This document shows positions 41,733 to 51,196 of a stretch of 64,000 bases of DNA, piece after piece. How positions within the stretch are numbered: the stretch's first letter is position 1; every line of letters starts with the position of its first letter. Both the position numbers and the translations under genes were made by a program. This DNA is from Lentisphaeria bacterium (GTDB taxonomy: Bacteria > Verrucomicrobiota > Lentisphaeria > Oligosphaerales > Oligosphaeraceae), in the NCBI GenBank assembly GCA_016288215.1, contig JAEEYQ010000019.1:1-64000 (forward strand), written 5' to 3'. Below the pieces are notes generated by a model. That model saw nothing but the letters and a program-made list of their open reading frames with translations, was not told the origin of the DNA and ran no database searches.

Positions 41733-43370
41733 ATGAAACAACGTCGACGGTTCCATTCCTGCCTTGCGATTCTCTCCATGACCTGCCTGTCTCTGCTGGC
41801 GGCGGAAACGCTGCCACGCCGCGTCTTCGAGCTCAAAAACGGGCCGAACAATCCGCGAAACAGCGAAGGCAGTTTCATCAAGCTGAAGGATGGACGCATC
41901 ATGTACGCCTATTCCCATTTCACGGGAACCGATGAAGGCGATTTCGGCCAGGCCAACATCAGCGTTCGCTTTTCATCCGACGACGGTGAATCATGGAGCG
42001 CTCCGACAATGATCGTCCCCAACGAAGGCCGCATGAACGTCATGAGCGCCAGTCTTTTACGCATCGCTCCGGACACGATCGCCCTCTTCTACCTGCGGAC
42101 AAACAGCGAGCAGGACTGCCGCCCGCTCATGAGGACATCCACTGACGAAGGCCAGTCTTGGAGCGCCCCTCTGGAAATTCTCGACGACAACATCGGCTAC
42201 TACATCCTAAACAATGACCGCGCCACTCAGCTGAAGAACGGCCGCATCATGCTGCCGCTGGCTCTCCATTCGCGCCCCGGCGATTCCACTATCGGCCAAG
42301 GAAAGGTTTTGAGCGCCATGTCTGACGATGGCGGCAGGACATGGCACACGGGACAGGAGCGCAACGCCCTTGACGAAAACAACAACTCCGTCACACTGCA
42401 GGAACCCGGCGTCATCGAACTGAAGGACGGCAGCGTCCTGATGTACATCCGCACCAACAGAGGCTGCCAGTACACCTGCCATTCCACCGACGGCGGCGAG
42501 ACATGGTCGCAGCCAGAGCCCTCCTCCATCCAGGGGCCGGTCTCCCCCGCCTCCATGAAACGGCTGAAGAATGGCGACATCCTCATGGTGTGGAACGACC
42601 ATGAGGGCCTTCCACAGGCATGGCTGGAGCGCAGTTCCCCCACCACATGGGCCGTCAAGGCCTTCCGCCGAAACCACAAGACCTTCCATGCGGACCGCAC
42701 GCCGCTGACCACCGCCATCTCCAAGGACGAAGGCAAGACGTGGCAGTTCGTCAAGAATCTGGAGGGCAATCCCAATGGCTGGTTCTGCTACATCGCCATC
42801 CTCGTGGAGGACGACCATGTGCTTTTAGGCTACATCCGCGAATGCAACAACTACAACGACCGCTTCACAAAAGTCCCGCTGTCATGGCTTTACGATCCCA
42901 CGCCACGCCCGCCCTACCAGCTGACTGGCAGCATGGTGCTCAACAACACGGCAGAGGGCGAATTCACCTCCCTCGACATCGACGATGCGAAATGGGAGGT
43001 CCGTTCCGGCAAAGGAACTGTCATCACCGAAAAAGACAGCAAAGGCCTGCGCATGATGGACGACAATGGCAACTCCTGCATGGAGCTCTCATTCGCAAAA
43101 CCATTGCAGCTGAGCGACATACATTTGGCGGTGGAGCGATTCTCCCGCAATGAGCCTTTCTACTTCGTCATCGAAATTTGGAAGGACGGCGACTGGTCCA
43201 TCGCCTCCGCATTGGACAATGACACCGACACCGGCCAACAACATCCCATCGCATTCGCGGATGAAAAACTGTCCACCGACAAGCTGCGCTTCCGTTGCAC
43301 CGCCAAGGCCGGCGCCATCCTCTATTACGCCCAGACCGACATCAACCTGCACGGATTCTTCAACGACTGA
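41733..43370 (+). CDS. Secreted sialidase-like (BNR/Asp-box) protein with C-terminal beta domain
   Basis: This 545-residue protein has a signal peptide (residues 1-24, ending LSLLAAE). The propeller shows Asp-boxes SSDDGESWS, STDEGQSWS, SDDGGRTWH, STDGGETWS and SKDEGKTWQ, typical of exo-alpha-sialidases and related enzymes. From about residue 400 a separate beta-sandwich-like domain follows (TAEGEFTSLDIDDAKWEVRSG, FYFVIEIWKDGDW), perhaps carbohydrate-binding. The FRIP motif is not obvious, so substrate is uncertain. AAAGGAG lies 7 bases before the ATG. The gene is bracketed on both sides by related composite heptamer repeats. Confidence 0.8.
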   Translation: MKQRRRFHSCLAILSMTCLSLLAAETLPRRVFELKNGPNNPRNSEGSFIKLKDGRIMYAYSHFTGTDEGDFGQANISVRFSSDDGESWSAPTMIVPNEGRMNVMSASLLRIAPDTIALFYLRTNSEQDCRPLMRTSTDEGQSWSAPLEILDDNIGYYILNNDRATQLKNGRIMLPLALHSRPGDSTIGQGKVLSAMSDDGGRTWHTGQERNALDENNNSVTLQEPGVIELKDGSVLMYIRTNRGCQYTCHSTDGGETWSQPEPSSIQGPVSPASMKRLKNGDILMVWNDHEGLPQAWLERSSPTTWAVKAFRRNHKTFHADRTPLTTAISKDEGKTWQFVKNLEGNPNGWFCYIAILVEDDHVLLGYIRECNNYNDRFTKVPLSWLYDPTPRPPYQLTGSMVLNNTAEGEFTSLDIDDAKWEVRSGKGTVITEKDSKGLRMMDDNGNSCMELSFAKPLQLSDIHLAVERFSRNEPFYFVIEIWKDGDWSIASALDNDTDTGQQHPIAFADEKLSTDKLRFRCTAKAGAILYYAQTDINLHGFFND

Positions 43371-43374
43371 CGCA

Positions 43375-43707
43375 CTTTTCACTCTTCACTTTTCACTCTT
43401 CACTATTCACTTTTCACTCTTCAATCTTCACTCTTCAATCTTCACTCTTCACTCTTCACTTTTCACTCTTCACTTTTCATTAGACGCGGGACGTGGGACG
43501 CGGGACGCGAGACGCGAAATGTGGGACGCGGGACAAAAAAGTGAAAGGTTAATCGGTTCTCTTCACTCTTCACTCTTCACTCTTCACTCTTCACTCTGCC
43601 GCACCACTTTGAAAAATCACGCTCTAGCCAAGCTCTAGTAAAATTTCTAATTCCTAATTGCCAACCGCTTCTAACTGCTAACTCTTCCCCCGCGTCCCAC
43701 GTCCCGC
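43375..43707. repeat. Long composite repeat downstream of the secreted sialidase-like gene
   Basis: About 14 ACTYTTC-type units, then GGGACGC/GAAATGT units, then an AGTGAAAGGTTAATCGGTTC segment, more CTTCACT units, ACGCTCTAGCCAAGCTCTAG, a short CCTAATT run and a CCAACCGCTTCTAACTGCTA segment. The same parts occur upstream of the gene at 41301-41607 in the same orientation. Confidence 0.85.
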
Positions 43708-43789
43708 TGACGTTGCCGATATCAATTTGACAAGTGAGTCTTCGGTGCTATATTGATTTAGCGTTAAATCATAACCGGGGAACAAGAAC

Positions 43790-44809
43790 ATGGCGATTAC
43801 GTTACGGCAAATAGCGTTGGAGGTGGGCTGCAGCCAGATGGCGGTCTCCGCCGTGTTGAACCAGCGGCAGGACATCCGAATCTCCCATGAGCGCCGCATG
43901 GCTATTCTGGAGGCATGCCGCCGTCTTGACTATCGTCCAAACCTTTTGGCCAGAAGCCTTTGCAGCGGCCATAGCAACGTCATCGGCATGATTTCCGACA
44001 CCAGTGCGTCTGAGCAGTCCACTTTTATCCGCCAACACATTGAGGAGGAGACAAACCGCCTTGGCTATCGGCTGATGACGGTGCTTGTCCATGAGGCGGT
44101 GGAAAGCGTGGGAAAGGCCTGCGAGCTGTTTGACCAGTTTCAGGTGGAGGCGGTCATTTGCCTTGCCCATGGCTATCCGAAACTGGTGGCGACCGAAAAG
44201 GAACTGCTGGAAAGGCGAAACAACCTGGTCTTTCTAGAGGCGCCGGTGGCGGGAAGCGGCCCATATCTGTCTGTGAACCCCCTGCCTGCCTACCGCGACG
44301 GGCTGCGGCATCTGCTGTCTAGAGGGCGCAAACGGCCAGCGCTTCTGATGGAGGACAGTGGCTATGCGTCCATCCAATCGCGTCTTGCCGCCTGGAGCAG
44401 GCTGTGCAGAGAGTTCGGGCTGGAGGAGATTGTGCTGAAAACCCATGTGTTCCAATCTGACGAGCCGGAGGCGGAGTTGATGGCAGAATGTCAACAACTA
44501 CTTGCGGCGGAAATACTTCCCCGTGGCATTGATGCCCTGTTCTGTCACAGCGACAACGATGCGCTGGCCATGCTGGGCAGTTGTCAGGCCCAAGGCGTCG
44601 CCTGTCCCGACAGACTTGCCCTCATCGGATGGGATGACCTGCCGCTGTGTCAGCTGACCTTTCCGCCGCTTGCCAGCGTCAATCTCCAGCCGGAGGCATT
44701 TGGCGTGAATCTGGTTCATCTTGCCCTGCGGCAGATTGGACGGGAGGAGGGCAAGGCCCTTCCCATCGCCATCGACGCGACATTCACATGTCGCCGCTCC
44801 GCCGGATAA
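43790..44809 (+). CDS. LacI-family transcriptional regulator
   Basis: This 339-residue repressor or activator has an N-terminal HTH (LRQIALEVGCSQMAVSAVLNQ, with hinge helix YRPNLLARSL) and a periplasmic-binding-protein-like effector domain (VIGMISDTSAS, FLEAPVAGSGPYLSVN, DALFCHSDNDALAMLGS, LIGWDDLPLCQLTFPPLASV). It likely senses a sugar and controls the glycan genes that follow (44882-49341), and perhaps the sialidase-like gene upstream. The spacing to the next gene is 72 bases and includes an AT-rich element. Confidence 0.9.
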   Translation: MAITLRQIALEVGCSQMAVSAVLNQRQDIRISHERRMAILEACRRLDYRPNLLARSLCSGHSNVIGMISDTSASEQSTFIRQHIEEETNRLGYRLMTVLVHEAVESVGKACELFDQFQVEAVICLAHGYPKLVATEKELLERRNNLVFLEAPVAGSGPYLSVNPLPAYRDGLRHLLSRGRKRPALLMEDSGYASIQSRLAAWSRLCREFGLEEIVLKTHVFQSDEPEAELMAECQQLLAAEILPRGIDALFCHSDNDALAMLGSCQAQGVACPDRLALIGWDDLPLCQLTFPPLASVNLQPEAFGVNLVHLALRQIGREEGKALPIAIDATFTCRRSAG

Positions 44810-44833
44810 CAATCCATCCCAAGGCTTTCCATT

Positions 44834-44855
44834 CCCTATACCATATTATATATAG
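44834..44855. promoter_or_regulatory. AT-rich quasi-palindrome before the glycan operon
   Basis: CCCTATACCATATTATATAT followed by AG is a member of the recurring CTATA...TATAG family, 27 bases before the next start codon. Promoter function is inferred. Confidence 0.4.
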
Positions 44856-44881
44856 AATCCATCTCGGTTTTCGCGATTCCC

Positions 44882-46204
44882 ATGACTCCCTTCAGACACC
44901 ATTTTCATCAATTCCACCGCATGTTCTTCTACGCTGTCATGGCGGCAACGGTCGCCTTTTTGACGGCCTCCTGCAACGGCCTTGACACAGCGATATGTTC
45001 CAAGGTGGACAAATCAAATTCTATCTCATTGATATTAAATGATTTACATAATCATGACGACGCAACTCCACACCCCGTTACCCTGCTGTTCACAGGAGAG
45101 GAATGGGAGGATGTCGCGGAAATTGACGTGGTGGAAGTGGATAATAAGGGCCGTGAGATGCGCCGCATCAAAGACTGCACATGGTCGGAGCAGGTTCTTG
45201 CTCTGCCGCAAATCGTCTTCTGCCGTCGGCTTCAGTTCGCCCCGCCCGCTGGAAAAGGTCTCCGTCATTTCCGCTTTAAAGCCCGCTGCGGCAGCGCCGC
45301 TGTCTCCCTTCCCAAAGAGAACCTGTTTCCCAGCGGCGACTTTGAAGGCAAGGGATGGGGATTTGGAAACTTCAATCCTGTAACAAGTTATGTGGATGGC
45401 CGCCATGGCGGCAAAGCACTGCAGATTGATTTGCGCGAGAAGAACACCGGCGGTCCCGTCAACGCATGGAGCTATCCCCAAGAGCTTCTCAAGCTGAAGG
45501 ACCCCGCAAATCTGCCCGCCCTCATGCGGGTTTTCATCAGGACGGTCGCCGGCGGCGGAAATGGCGACGGCATGACCGTCCGCATGCGCCGCTTCACGGA
45601 CTCAAACAAGTATTTGGATAACTACCATGTCTGGAGCATCCAAGGCGGTTTGGAGAACGAATGGATTGAGCGGCGCATTGTCCTCCAGAAGCCGCTGGCG
45701 GTGGACACCGGCAAGCTGGATGTCTATCTGGTGAACATGGCACCGCAGGACGGAGTCTGTTTTCAATTGGATGACATGGAGATTCTGCCAATCAAGACCC
45801 TGCAGTCGGTCATCGAAATTGCCGTTAAAAATTCGGAAGTTATTGCAGGGCAAAATGTTACTATAAATGCTACCATTGCGGAGCCAGAAGCGGGAAACCT
45901 GTTGGTGCATGAGGTGCCTCTTTCCATGACCTTTGACGGCGAGTCCAAGCACATTATGGCACAACTTGTTGAAACAAAGAGGCCAACGCTATCAGGAGGG
46001 ACCTTGGCGGTGGAGATGCGAAAAGACGGCAAGCTGTTTTTGAGCAAGACCGTGGCACTTTCGGAAAACGGCGGCGAGTTCAGCGTCTGTCCGCCTGTCG
46101 GTGACTATAAAATCGTGGCGACCGTGAGGATGGCGGACGGCAAGGCCCTTACACGTCAATTTGACTGTCAGGTCCTTGACACCCCCTTTGCGGAAGGTGA
46201 TTAG
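44882..46204 (+). CDS. Lipoprotein with carbohydrate-binding-like domain
   Basis: This 440-residue protein has a lipoprotein signal (lipobox LTASC, Cys at residue 31). The central part (about 140-300; NLFPSGDFEGKGWGFGNF, GGKALQIDLREKNTGGPV, WIERRIVLQKPLAVDTGKLDVYL) is a jelly-roll like carbohydrate-binding modules of the CBM4/9/22 kind. Ig-like beta segments end the protein. There is no catalytic domain. It may display or bind a glycan for the following hydrolases. An alternative ATG at 44921 would give a shorter signal. It is followed after 22 bases by the DUF4091-type gene. Confidence 0.65.
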   Translation: MTPFRHHFHQFHRMFFYAVMAATVAFLTASCNGLDTAICSKVDKSNSISLILNDLHNHDDATPHPVTLLFTGEEWEDVAEIDVVEVDNKGREMRRIKDCTWSEQVLALPQIVFCRRLQFAPPAGKGLRHFRFKARCGSAAVSLPKENLFPSGDFEGKGWGFGNFNPVTSYVDGRHGGKALQIDLREKNTGGPVNAWSYPQELLKLKDPANLPALMRVFIRTVAGGGNGDGMTVRMRRFTDSNKYLDNYHVWSIQGGLENEWIERRIVLQKPLAVDTGKLDVYLVNMAPQDGVCFQLDDMEILPIKTLQSVIEIAVKNSEVIAGQNVTINATIAEPEAGNLLVHEVPLSMTFDGESKHIMAQLVETKRPTLSGGTLAVEMRKDGKLFLSKTVALSENGGEFSVCPPVGDYKIVATVRMADGKALTRQFDCQVLDTPFAEGD

Positions 46205-46221
46205 CAATTAGCAGTTAGGAA
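46200..46221. repeat. Short heptamer remnant TTAGCAA-TTAGCAG-TTAGGAA
   Basis: Three 7-mers overlap the stop codon of the lipoprotein gene and supply the AGGAA upstream of the next ATG. Confidence 0.5.
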
Positions 46222-46226
46222 CATTC

Positions 46227-48020
46227 ATGATGAAATCGCATTATTGGGGCCTGATGGCCGCCGTGTTTGCCGTCTTGCAAGGGATGGCGGACTCTCCTTT
46301 TGCGCCGTTTGGACGGCAGACACCACTTCCGCTCCGCCCGATTGAGGCGGACTCCGCTGCGAATGTGGTGGTTTTCCAGCCCAATTGGCTGCAGCCCATC
46401 CTGCCGGACACCGAACCGAGGCCGGGAGAGGAGAAAGTCAGCCTCAAGACATTCGCGGCGTTGGGAGAATATGAATGCATGGTCTTTGCTGTCCGTGCAG
46501 ACCGTGGCACACGGTTGCGCCTGAACATGACGCCTTTGGTCTCCACCAACGGCGACTCCATCGGGGCGGACCATTTTGAGCTGCGCTTCCAAAGGACACT
46601 GAACACGCACAAGGACGTCAGCGGCCACGACATCATCACGCCTCTGGGACTGGATTTGGCCGACGAGCTGCCGCTGCCGCCCGATGAGACCGTCGCCATT
46701 GCGCTTGACATCAAGGTTCCAGAGGACGCGACGCCTGGCCTCTACAAGGCCTCCATCCAGCTGACGGGATCCGCCGCGCCCATCGAACTTCCTGTGCTGC
46801 TGAGAGTTCTGCCATTTCGGCTGATTCGCGGCGTGCGCAGCTACGGCAGCTATTTCCCTGGCCGTTATCTGACCGACCCCTACCGCTCGCGCTACACCTA
46901 TGCCTCAGAGGCGATGCTCAAAAAGGTCTTCCAGGCCCATCATGCCTACGGGTTCAACTCCGCGCAGTTCTGCGAAGTCTCTCCGCGCATGCACTATGCC
47001 GACGGCCGCGTCACCGCCGACTTTTCGGAGCTGGAGACCATCATGGCAACATGGCTCGACGCAGGCGGTGACGGCCTTGTCTCCTTTGACATCCGTTTCT
47101 CCGGCTGGTGGATTGATGAGCTTTCCGTCGTCCTCGAGAACCGCTACAGCGTGGAGCCGAAACGCTACACCATCGAGGAGCTTGAGGCGGTCTATCCATC
47201 GTTGAACCAAGTGGAGCCGAATCTTAAGGCGCGATGGCACAAGGACTACCGTCTTTCTGAAACCGCAAAGAAGCTCTACCGCCAGTTCTGCCGTCAAGTA
47301 CTGGATCTGATTGCGGTGCATGGATGGAAGAACATCTACATCACCGTGGAGGAGGAGGCCGGCAACGGCGGACTGAAGCTGTGGGGACTGGAGCAATTCG
47401 GCCCCATATGGAACGAGTTTCCAGAGGCGAACGTGCTGTTCTACGACAACTCGCCCCATCTCGGCATCGACCTCGGCCATAAGTACAAAGAATGGATCAA
47501 GATCCGTCAATACAATTTCATCACGCCTGAGCTGGTCGCCACCGCCCGCGAAGACGGTCGTCCCCTATGGTACTACAACCGCGGCTGGAACCGCGCCGCT
47601 TTCGGCTTTCCCATCTGGAAACTGGACGCAGGCGGCATGCACATGTGGGCGGACCAATGGCTGGATGTGCCGCCGTATGTGGCGGAACAATCGTCCTATC
47701 CGGCATGGAGCGTGTTCCAGCCATCGCCCGAAGGGCCGCTGCCGACTCTTGAGGGAATCCGCGCCCGCGAGGGCATCGATGACCTTGCCTATCTGGACAC
47801 CCTGCTCAACCGCATCGCCAATCTTGATGCCGCTGGCAAGCAGGATTTGACCGAAAAGGCCCGCCAGTCTCTCGCGCAGCTGAAGGAGAAGCTGCCGCTG
47901 ACCAACGCCGAATTCAACGACTACCGCCTGAAGATGACCGTGGAAAGCGCCTTCACGGAACGCTGGAAGCTTGCCGCGCAAATCCTCCGACTGGACAAGG
48001 AGCTGAACGATGTCCGCTAG
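46227..48020 (+). CDS. Secreted DUF4091-type glycoside hydrolase-like protein
   Basis: This 597-residue protein has a signal peptide (about 1-21, ending GMADS). An N-terminal beta-sandwich (about 30-200; PETVAIALDIKVPEDATPGLYKASIQL-like strands) is followed by a TIM-barrel-like domain with YGFNSAQFCEVSPRMHY, VSFDIRFSGWWIDEL and ITVEEEAGNGG. The DUF4091 end has AFGFPIWKLDAGGMHMWADQW and LEGIRAREGIDDLAYLDTL. The family is found in polysaccharide-degradation loci, but its activity is largely inferred from fold. Eleven bases overlap the next gene. Confidence 0.8.
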   Translation: MMKSHYWGLMAAVFAVLQGMADSPFAPFGRQTPLPLRPIEADSAANVVVFQPNWLQPILPDTEPRPGEEKVSLKTFAALGEYECMVFAVRADRGTRLRLNMTPLVSTNGDSIGADHFELRFQRTLNTHKDVSGHDIITPLGLDLADELPLPPDETVAIALDIKVPEDATPGLYKASIQLTGSAAPIELPVLLRVLPFRLIRGVRSYGSYFPGRYLTDPYRSRYTYASEAMLKKVFQAHHAYGFNSAQFCEVSPRMHYADGRVTADFSELETIMATWLDAGGDGLVSFDIRFSGWWIDELSVVLENRYSVEPKRYTIEELEAVYPSLNQVEPNLKARWHKDYRLSETAKKLYRQFCRQVLDLIAVHGWKNIYITVEEEAGNGGLKLWGLEQFGPIWNEFPEANVLFYDNSPHLGIDLGHKYKEWIKIRQYNFITPELVATAREDGRPLWYYNRGWNRAAFGFPIWKLDAGGMHMWADQWLDVPPYVAEQSSYPAWSVFQPSPEGPLPTLEGIRAREGIDDLAYLDTLLNRIANLDAAGKQDLTEKARQSLAQLKEKLPLTNAEFNDYRLKMTVESAFTERWKLAAQILRLDKELNDVR

Positions 48021-49341
48021 ACACGCCATTTTCGCCTTTCTGCTGCCCGTGACGGCCATGGCGGCCGTGACATGCACGTATCCGCGCCCCAAGCCTTTCG
48101 TGTCACCGACGGAAATCCGCACCGTCCAGGCTGGATTTCTCCCGCAGGCGCCGGTCATCGATGGCGCCCTCAATGACGCCGAATGGAAGACCGCCGCGAC
48201 GCTGAACGGGTTCGTCTGGCTGCGCCGCCTCGGCAACGTGAAATTGCAAGCCTTTGCAAATCAGCAGATTGAGAAGCAGTCTCGCATTCCCGTCACTCAG
48301 ACCACCCGTGCCTTCGTGGGCTATGACCATGAGAGTCTCTACGTCGCCTTCGACTGTCGCGAGGACCGCATGGACGAACTTCGTGCGCAAGAGCCTGACC
48401 TGTCCAACTTCATCTGGCAGGACGACTGCGTGGAAATCATGCTGCAGCCCGACTCCCTCGGCGGCGACGCCTATTGGCATCTCATCATCTCCGCCGCCAA
48501 CTCAGCTATGAGTAGCATGAGCCACGGGAAGGACAGCTCGCCAAGGGAAATATCCTTCAGCCACGCCGTCAAAAGAGATGCCGACGGCTGGACCGTGGAG
48601 GTGCGGCTTCCCTTCACCTCCATGGGCGTCCAGGAGCCTGCGCAGGGCAGCACATGGCGGGCGAACTTCTGCCGTGAGGAGCAGCCATTTCAGGAAATCA
48701 GCTCGTGGAGCGAAACACTCGTGAGCTTCAATGAGCCAGAGCATTTCGGCCGCCTCTATTTCGGCGACGGCCACCGCCCCGAAATCACAGCCGTGAACTG
48801 GGACAGCCCATCGTGGGGAGGCAACCGCCTGACCGCGGAGCTGTTCAATCCCGCCGACACACCGCAGGACGCGAAACTGGAGCTGCGGCTCAACGGCGAC
48901 GCCATCGCGCAAAAGGACTGCGCTCTGCCGCCCCACGCCGTCGTCACCGTCCAACTGGACTACGCCCTTGAGAGGCCCGAAGGGACGCTTGAGCTCTCCG
49001 TTGGCGGCGAGAACCGGCGGCTGTCCATCGCCCAACGACCAATGGAAGGACAGCTGGACGCGGTGGAATGGCTCAATCCCATCAAGTCCGTCACAGGAAA
49101 GCTGACGCTTCCCGTCGGGAACCGTGCCGTCGATGGCATCCGCCTGGTTTGGCAGCTCGATGGAAAGACCTTCCACACAACGGACGCCCCGCAAGGCCGT
49201 GTCATTCTCTTCAAGGCAACGCCGCCCCACTTGGACATTGGCGACCATAAATTATGTATCTTATTGATGCACAATGATTTAGACAAGAATCGCCTTGAGC
49301 TTCCCTTCGCCATCCTGCCCGGCCCCTTCGACGAATTCTGA
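48010..49341 (+). CDS. Secreted CBM9-like (carbohydrate-binding) protein
   Basis: This 443-residue protein has a signal peptide (about 1-19). Residues about 40-260 have the CBM9-like fold: APVIDGALNDAEWKTAATLNGF, RAFVGYDHESLYVAFDCRE, WQDDCVEIMLQPD, YWHLIISAANS, WTVEVRLPFTSMG and WRANFCREE. Ig-like beta domains make up the rest. It likely binds a soluble or cell-surface glycan. It is translationally coupled to the DUF4091 gene and ends the operon. Confidence 0.75.
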   Translation: MSARHAIFAFLLPVTAMAAVTCTYPRPKPFVSPTEIRTVQAGFLPQAPVIDGALNDAEWKTAATLNGFVWLRRLGNVKLQAFANQQIEKQSRIPVTQTTRAFVGYDHESLYVAFDCREDRMDELRAQEPDLSNFIWQDDCVEIMLQPDSLGGDAYWHLIISAANSAMSSMSHGKDSSPREISFSHAVKRDADGWTVEVRLPFTSMGVQEPAQGSTWRANFCREEQPFQEISSWSETLVSFNEPEHFGRLYFGDGHRPEITAVNWDSPSWGGNRLTAELFNPADTPQDAKLELRLNGDAIAQKDCALPPHAVVTVQLDYALERPEGTLELSVGGENRRLSIAQRPMEGQLDAVEWLNPIKSVTGKLTLPVGNRAVDGIRLVWQLDGKTFHTTDAPQGRVILFKATPPHLDIGDHKLCILLMHNDLDKNRLELPFAILPGPFDEF

Positions 49342-49398
49342 CGCGGGACAAGAACGTGAAGAGCGAAAAGCGAAGAGTGATTCATCCCGCGGAAACGG

Positions 49399-50733
49399 TC
49401 ATCCGTTTTCCGCCTGTTTTGCCAATTTCATCAGGCGAGGCAATTCTCCCATGAGATAGAGGGGCAGATTTAGCAAGCCGTCGTCCAGCCGAAGGTTGCT
49501 CTGGCTGACGCGGATGGCGAGAGCAGGACGGAATTGGTCACGATAGACCTTAAGTGACTTGGCCTTAAGATTTAAGGCTGACTTGACCTCCAGAGGGATG
49601 ATGCCATCTTGGTCCTGGATCAGAAAGTCCACTTCCGCTTTCCCCTTGGGACTGAACCAATAGCAGACAGGAGAAATGCCGACGGCATTGAGCTGTTGCA
49701 GAACATAGTTCTCCGCCAGTCTCCCCCGAAAGTCCGAAAAGACATCTCCGCTGTTCAAAAATGTTGACGGCGAAAGTTTGGCCAGTTTCCGAAGTACCCC
49801 TACATCAGCCGGATACAGCTTGAAGACCTTGCGGTCCACCGAAGCGGCCAGCGGCATTTCCGGCACTTCAGCCAGCTGAACCTTGCAGACCAAGGCGGCA
49901 TCCTGCAGCCATTGCATGGCGTCCTCCAAGTCTTTGGCACGGGCTCCGGAACGCACTTCTCCGTAAAAGAAACGGCGGTTCTCCTTGGCGAACTGCACAG
50001 GAATGGAATTCCAAATCTGTCGGACTTTGGGAAGGTCCTTTGGAGGAACATGTTTGGAGAAATCCACCTCAACCATCTCCAAGATGGAATCCAAAACCCG
50101 ATCTGCCTCCAAAATGTCATGGGTTTCCATGAAGGCGCTCAGGGCCTCTGGCATGCCACCCACCGTGAGATATTCTCGAAAGTGGGTTTCGAGCTTTGCC
50201 GCAATGGGGGCTGGAACAGGAGTCAAGGGCAATTCCCCAAGGTATGCCGCAATCATCGGCGCAATGGCCCGAAGATATTCCCCGAACGAACAGGGGTGCA
50301 TTTCCCGAATGTCCACCTTGCCAACAGGAACCCCCTCTTGGGCGGCCAGAGAAACGCCAAGCAGGGAACCGGCGGAGGCAATGGCATACTGAGGTGCCTC
50401 CTCGCAAAAATATTTCAAGGAATTGAGGGCCCGCGGGCAAAGCTGGATTTCGTCAAAGACAATCAAAGTCTCTTGAGGAAGAATTCGCTGTCCACAGGAG
50501 GCGGACAAGTCCGTCAGCAACCGCCGAGGGTCATAGGAGCCCTCAAAATAGGCCATCAGGTCAGGGTTCTTCTCAAAATTGAAGATGACGACATTGTTGA
50601 AATAGGCATGTCCGAATCGCTCCAATACCCACGATTTTCCGCATTGACGGACGCCTTTGAGCAGCAATGGCTTGCGTCGTGGAGACGTTTTCCATGCGAC
50701 AAGTTCGGTCAAAATATTGCGTTCGATTTGCAT
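49399..50733 (-). CDS. AAA ATPase with DUF4143 C-terminal domain
   Basis: This 444-residue protein belongs to the AAA_14/DUF4143 family. The nucleotide-binding site reads LLKGVRQCGKSW (degenerate Walker A with Gln-Cys), and Walker B is LIVFDEIQLCP. The C-terminal half (about 200-400) is the DUF4143 nuclease-like part (VDFLIQDQDGIIPLEVKS, with the E-x-K core of PD-(D/E)xK enzymes). These proteins are widespread in anaerobes and their function is unclear; toxin-antitoxin and defence links have been suggested. I chose the ATG at 50733 because the family begins IERNIL; an ATG at 50856 adds an atypical stretch. It runs against the glycan operon. Confidence 0.82.
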   Translation of the reverse strand: MQIERNILTELVAWKTSPRRKPLLLKGVRQCGKSWVLERFGHAYFNNVVIFNFEKNPDLMAYFEGSYDPRRLLTDLSASCGQRILPQETLIVFDEIQLCPRALNSLKYFCEEAPQYAIASAGSLLGVSLAAQEGVPVGKVDIREMHPCSFGEYLRAIAPMIAAYLGELPLTPVPAPIAAKLETHFREYLTVGGMPEALSAFMETHDILEADRVLDSILEMVEVDFSKHVPPKDLPKVRQIWNSIPVQFAKENRRFFYGEVRSGARAKDLEDAMQWLQDAALVCKVQLAEVPEMPLAASVDRKVFKLYPADVGVLRKLAKLSPSTFLNSGDVFSDFRGRLAENYVLQQLNAVGISPVCYWFSPKGKAEVDFLIQDQDGIIPLEVKSALNLKAKSLKVYRDQFRPALAIRVSQSNLRLDDGLLNLPLYLMGELPRLMKLAKQAENG

Positions 50734-50928
50734 AAATGGCTGTTCCAAATCAGGAAGAGGACGATATGAACAATGGAATGCATAATATAGTGCGCCAGAA
50801 TAGCTTTTCCAACAGCACTGCATTTTTCGATGGAATTTTGCAGGTATACATCGCATTTTTCGATTGAAAATCGCAAATCATATTGCAGAATTCGAACGAA
50901 ACAAAGGACCATGAAAAGCGGCTCTGCG

Positions 50929-51043
50929 GCGATGGGCATGGGGGACGCAGGACAGGAAAGTGAAAGGCTACTCGGTTCTCTTCACTTTTCATCCTTCACT
51001 TTTCACTTTCGCGTCCCACGTCCCGCATCCCACGTCCCGCATC
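50929..51043. repeat. Composite heptamer tract
   Basis: Parts are GGGGACG-type units, an AGTGAAAGGCTACTCGGTTC segment, TTCACTT units, and CGTCCCA/CGTCCCG units. It is upstream of a pseudopilin gene. Confidence 0.75.
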
Positions 51044-51196
51044 CAGCGGTAAAATTTCAAAAAAATGCAGAAATCGTGACTTTTTTCAAAAAACGACTTG
51101 AAAAAAAATATGGGGGGTAAATTAGAAGGGTGCTTTTCTGCGTTGGAAAAACATAGTCAACAAATTGTTACCCCAAAAAAGAAGGGAAGTCGAAGA

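Noticed and set aside
41301-43707. Composite transposon around the sialidase-like gene
   Set aside because: No transposase, terminal inverted repeat or target-site duplication was found; only the repeat bracketing is reported.
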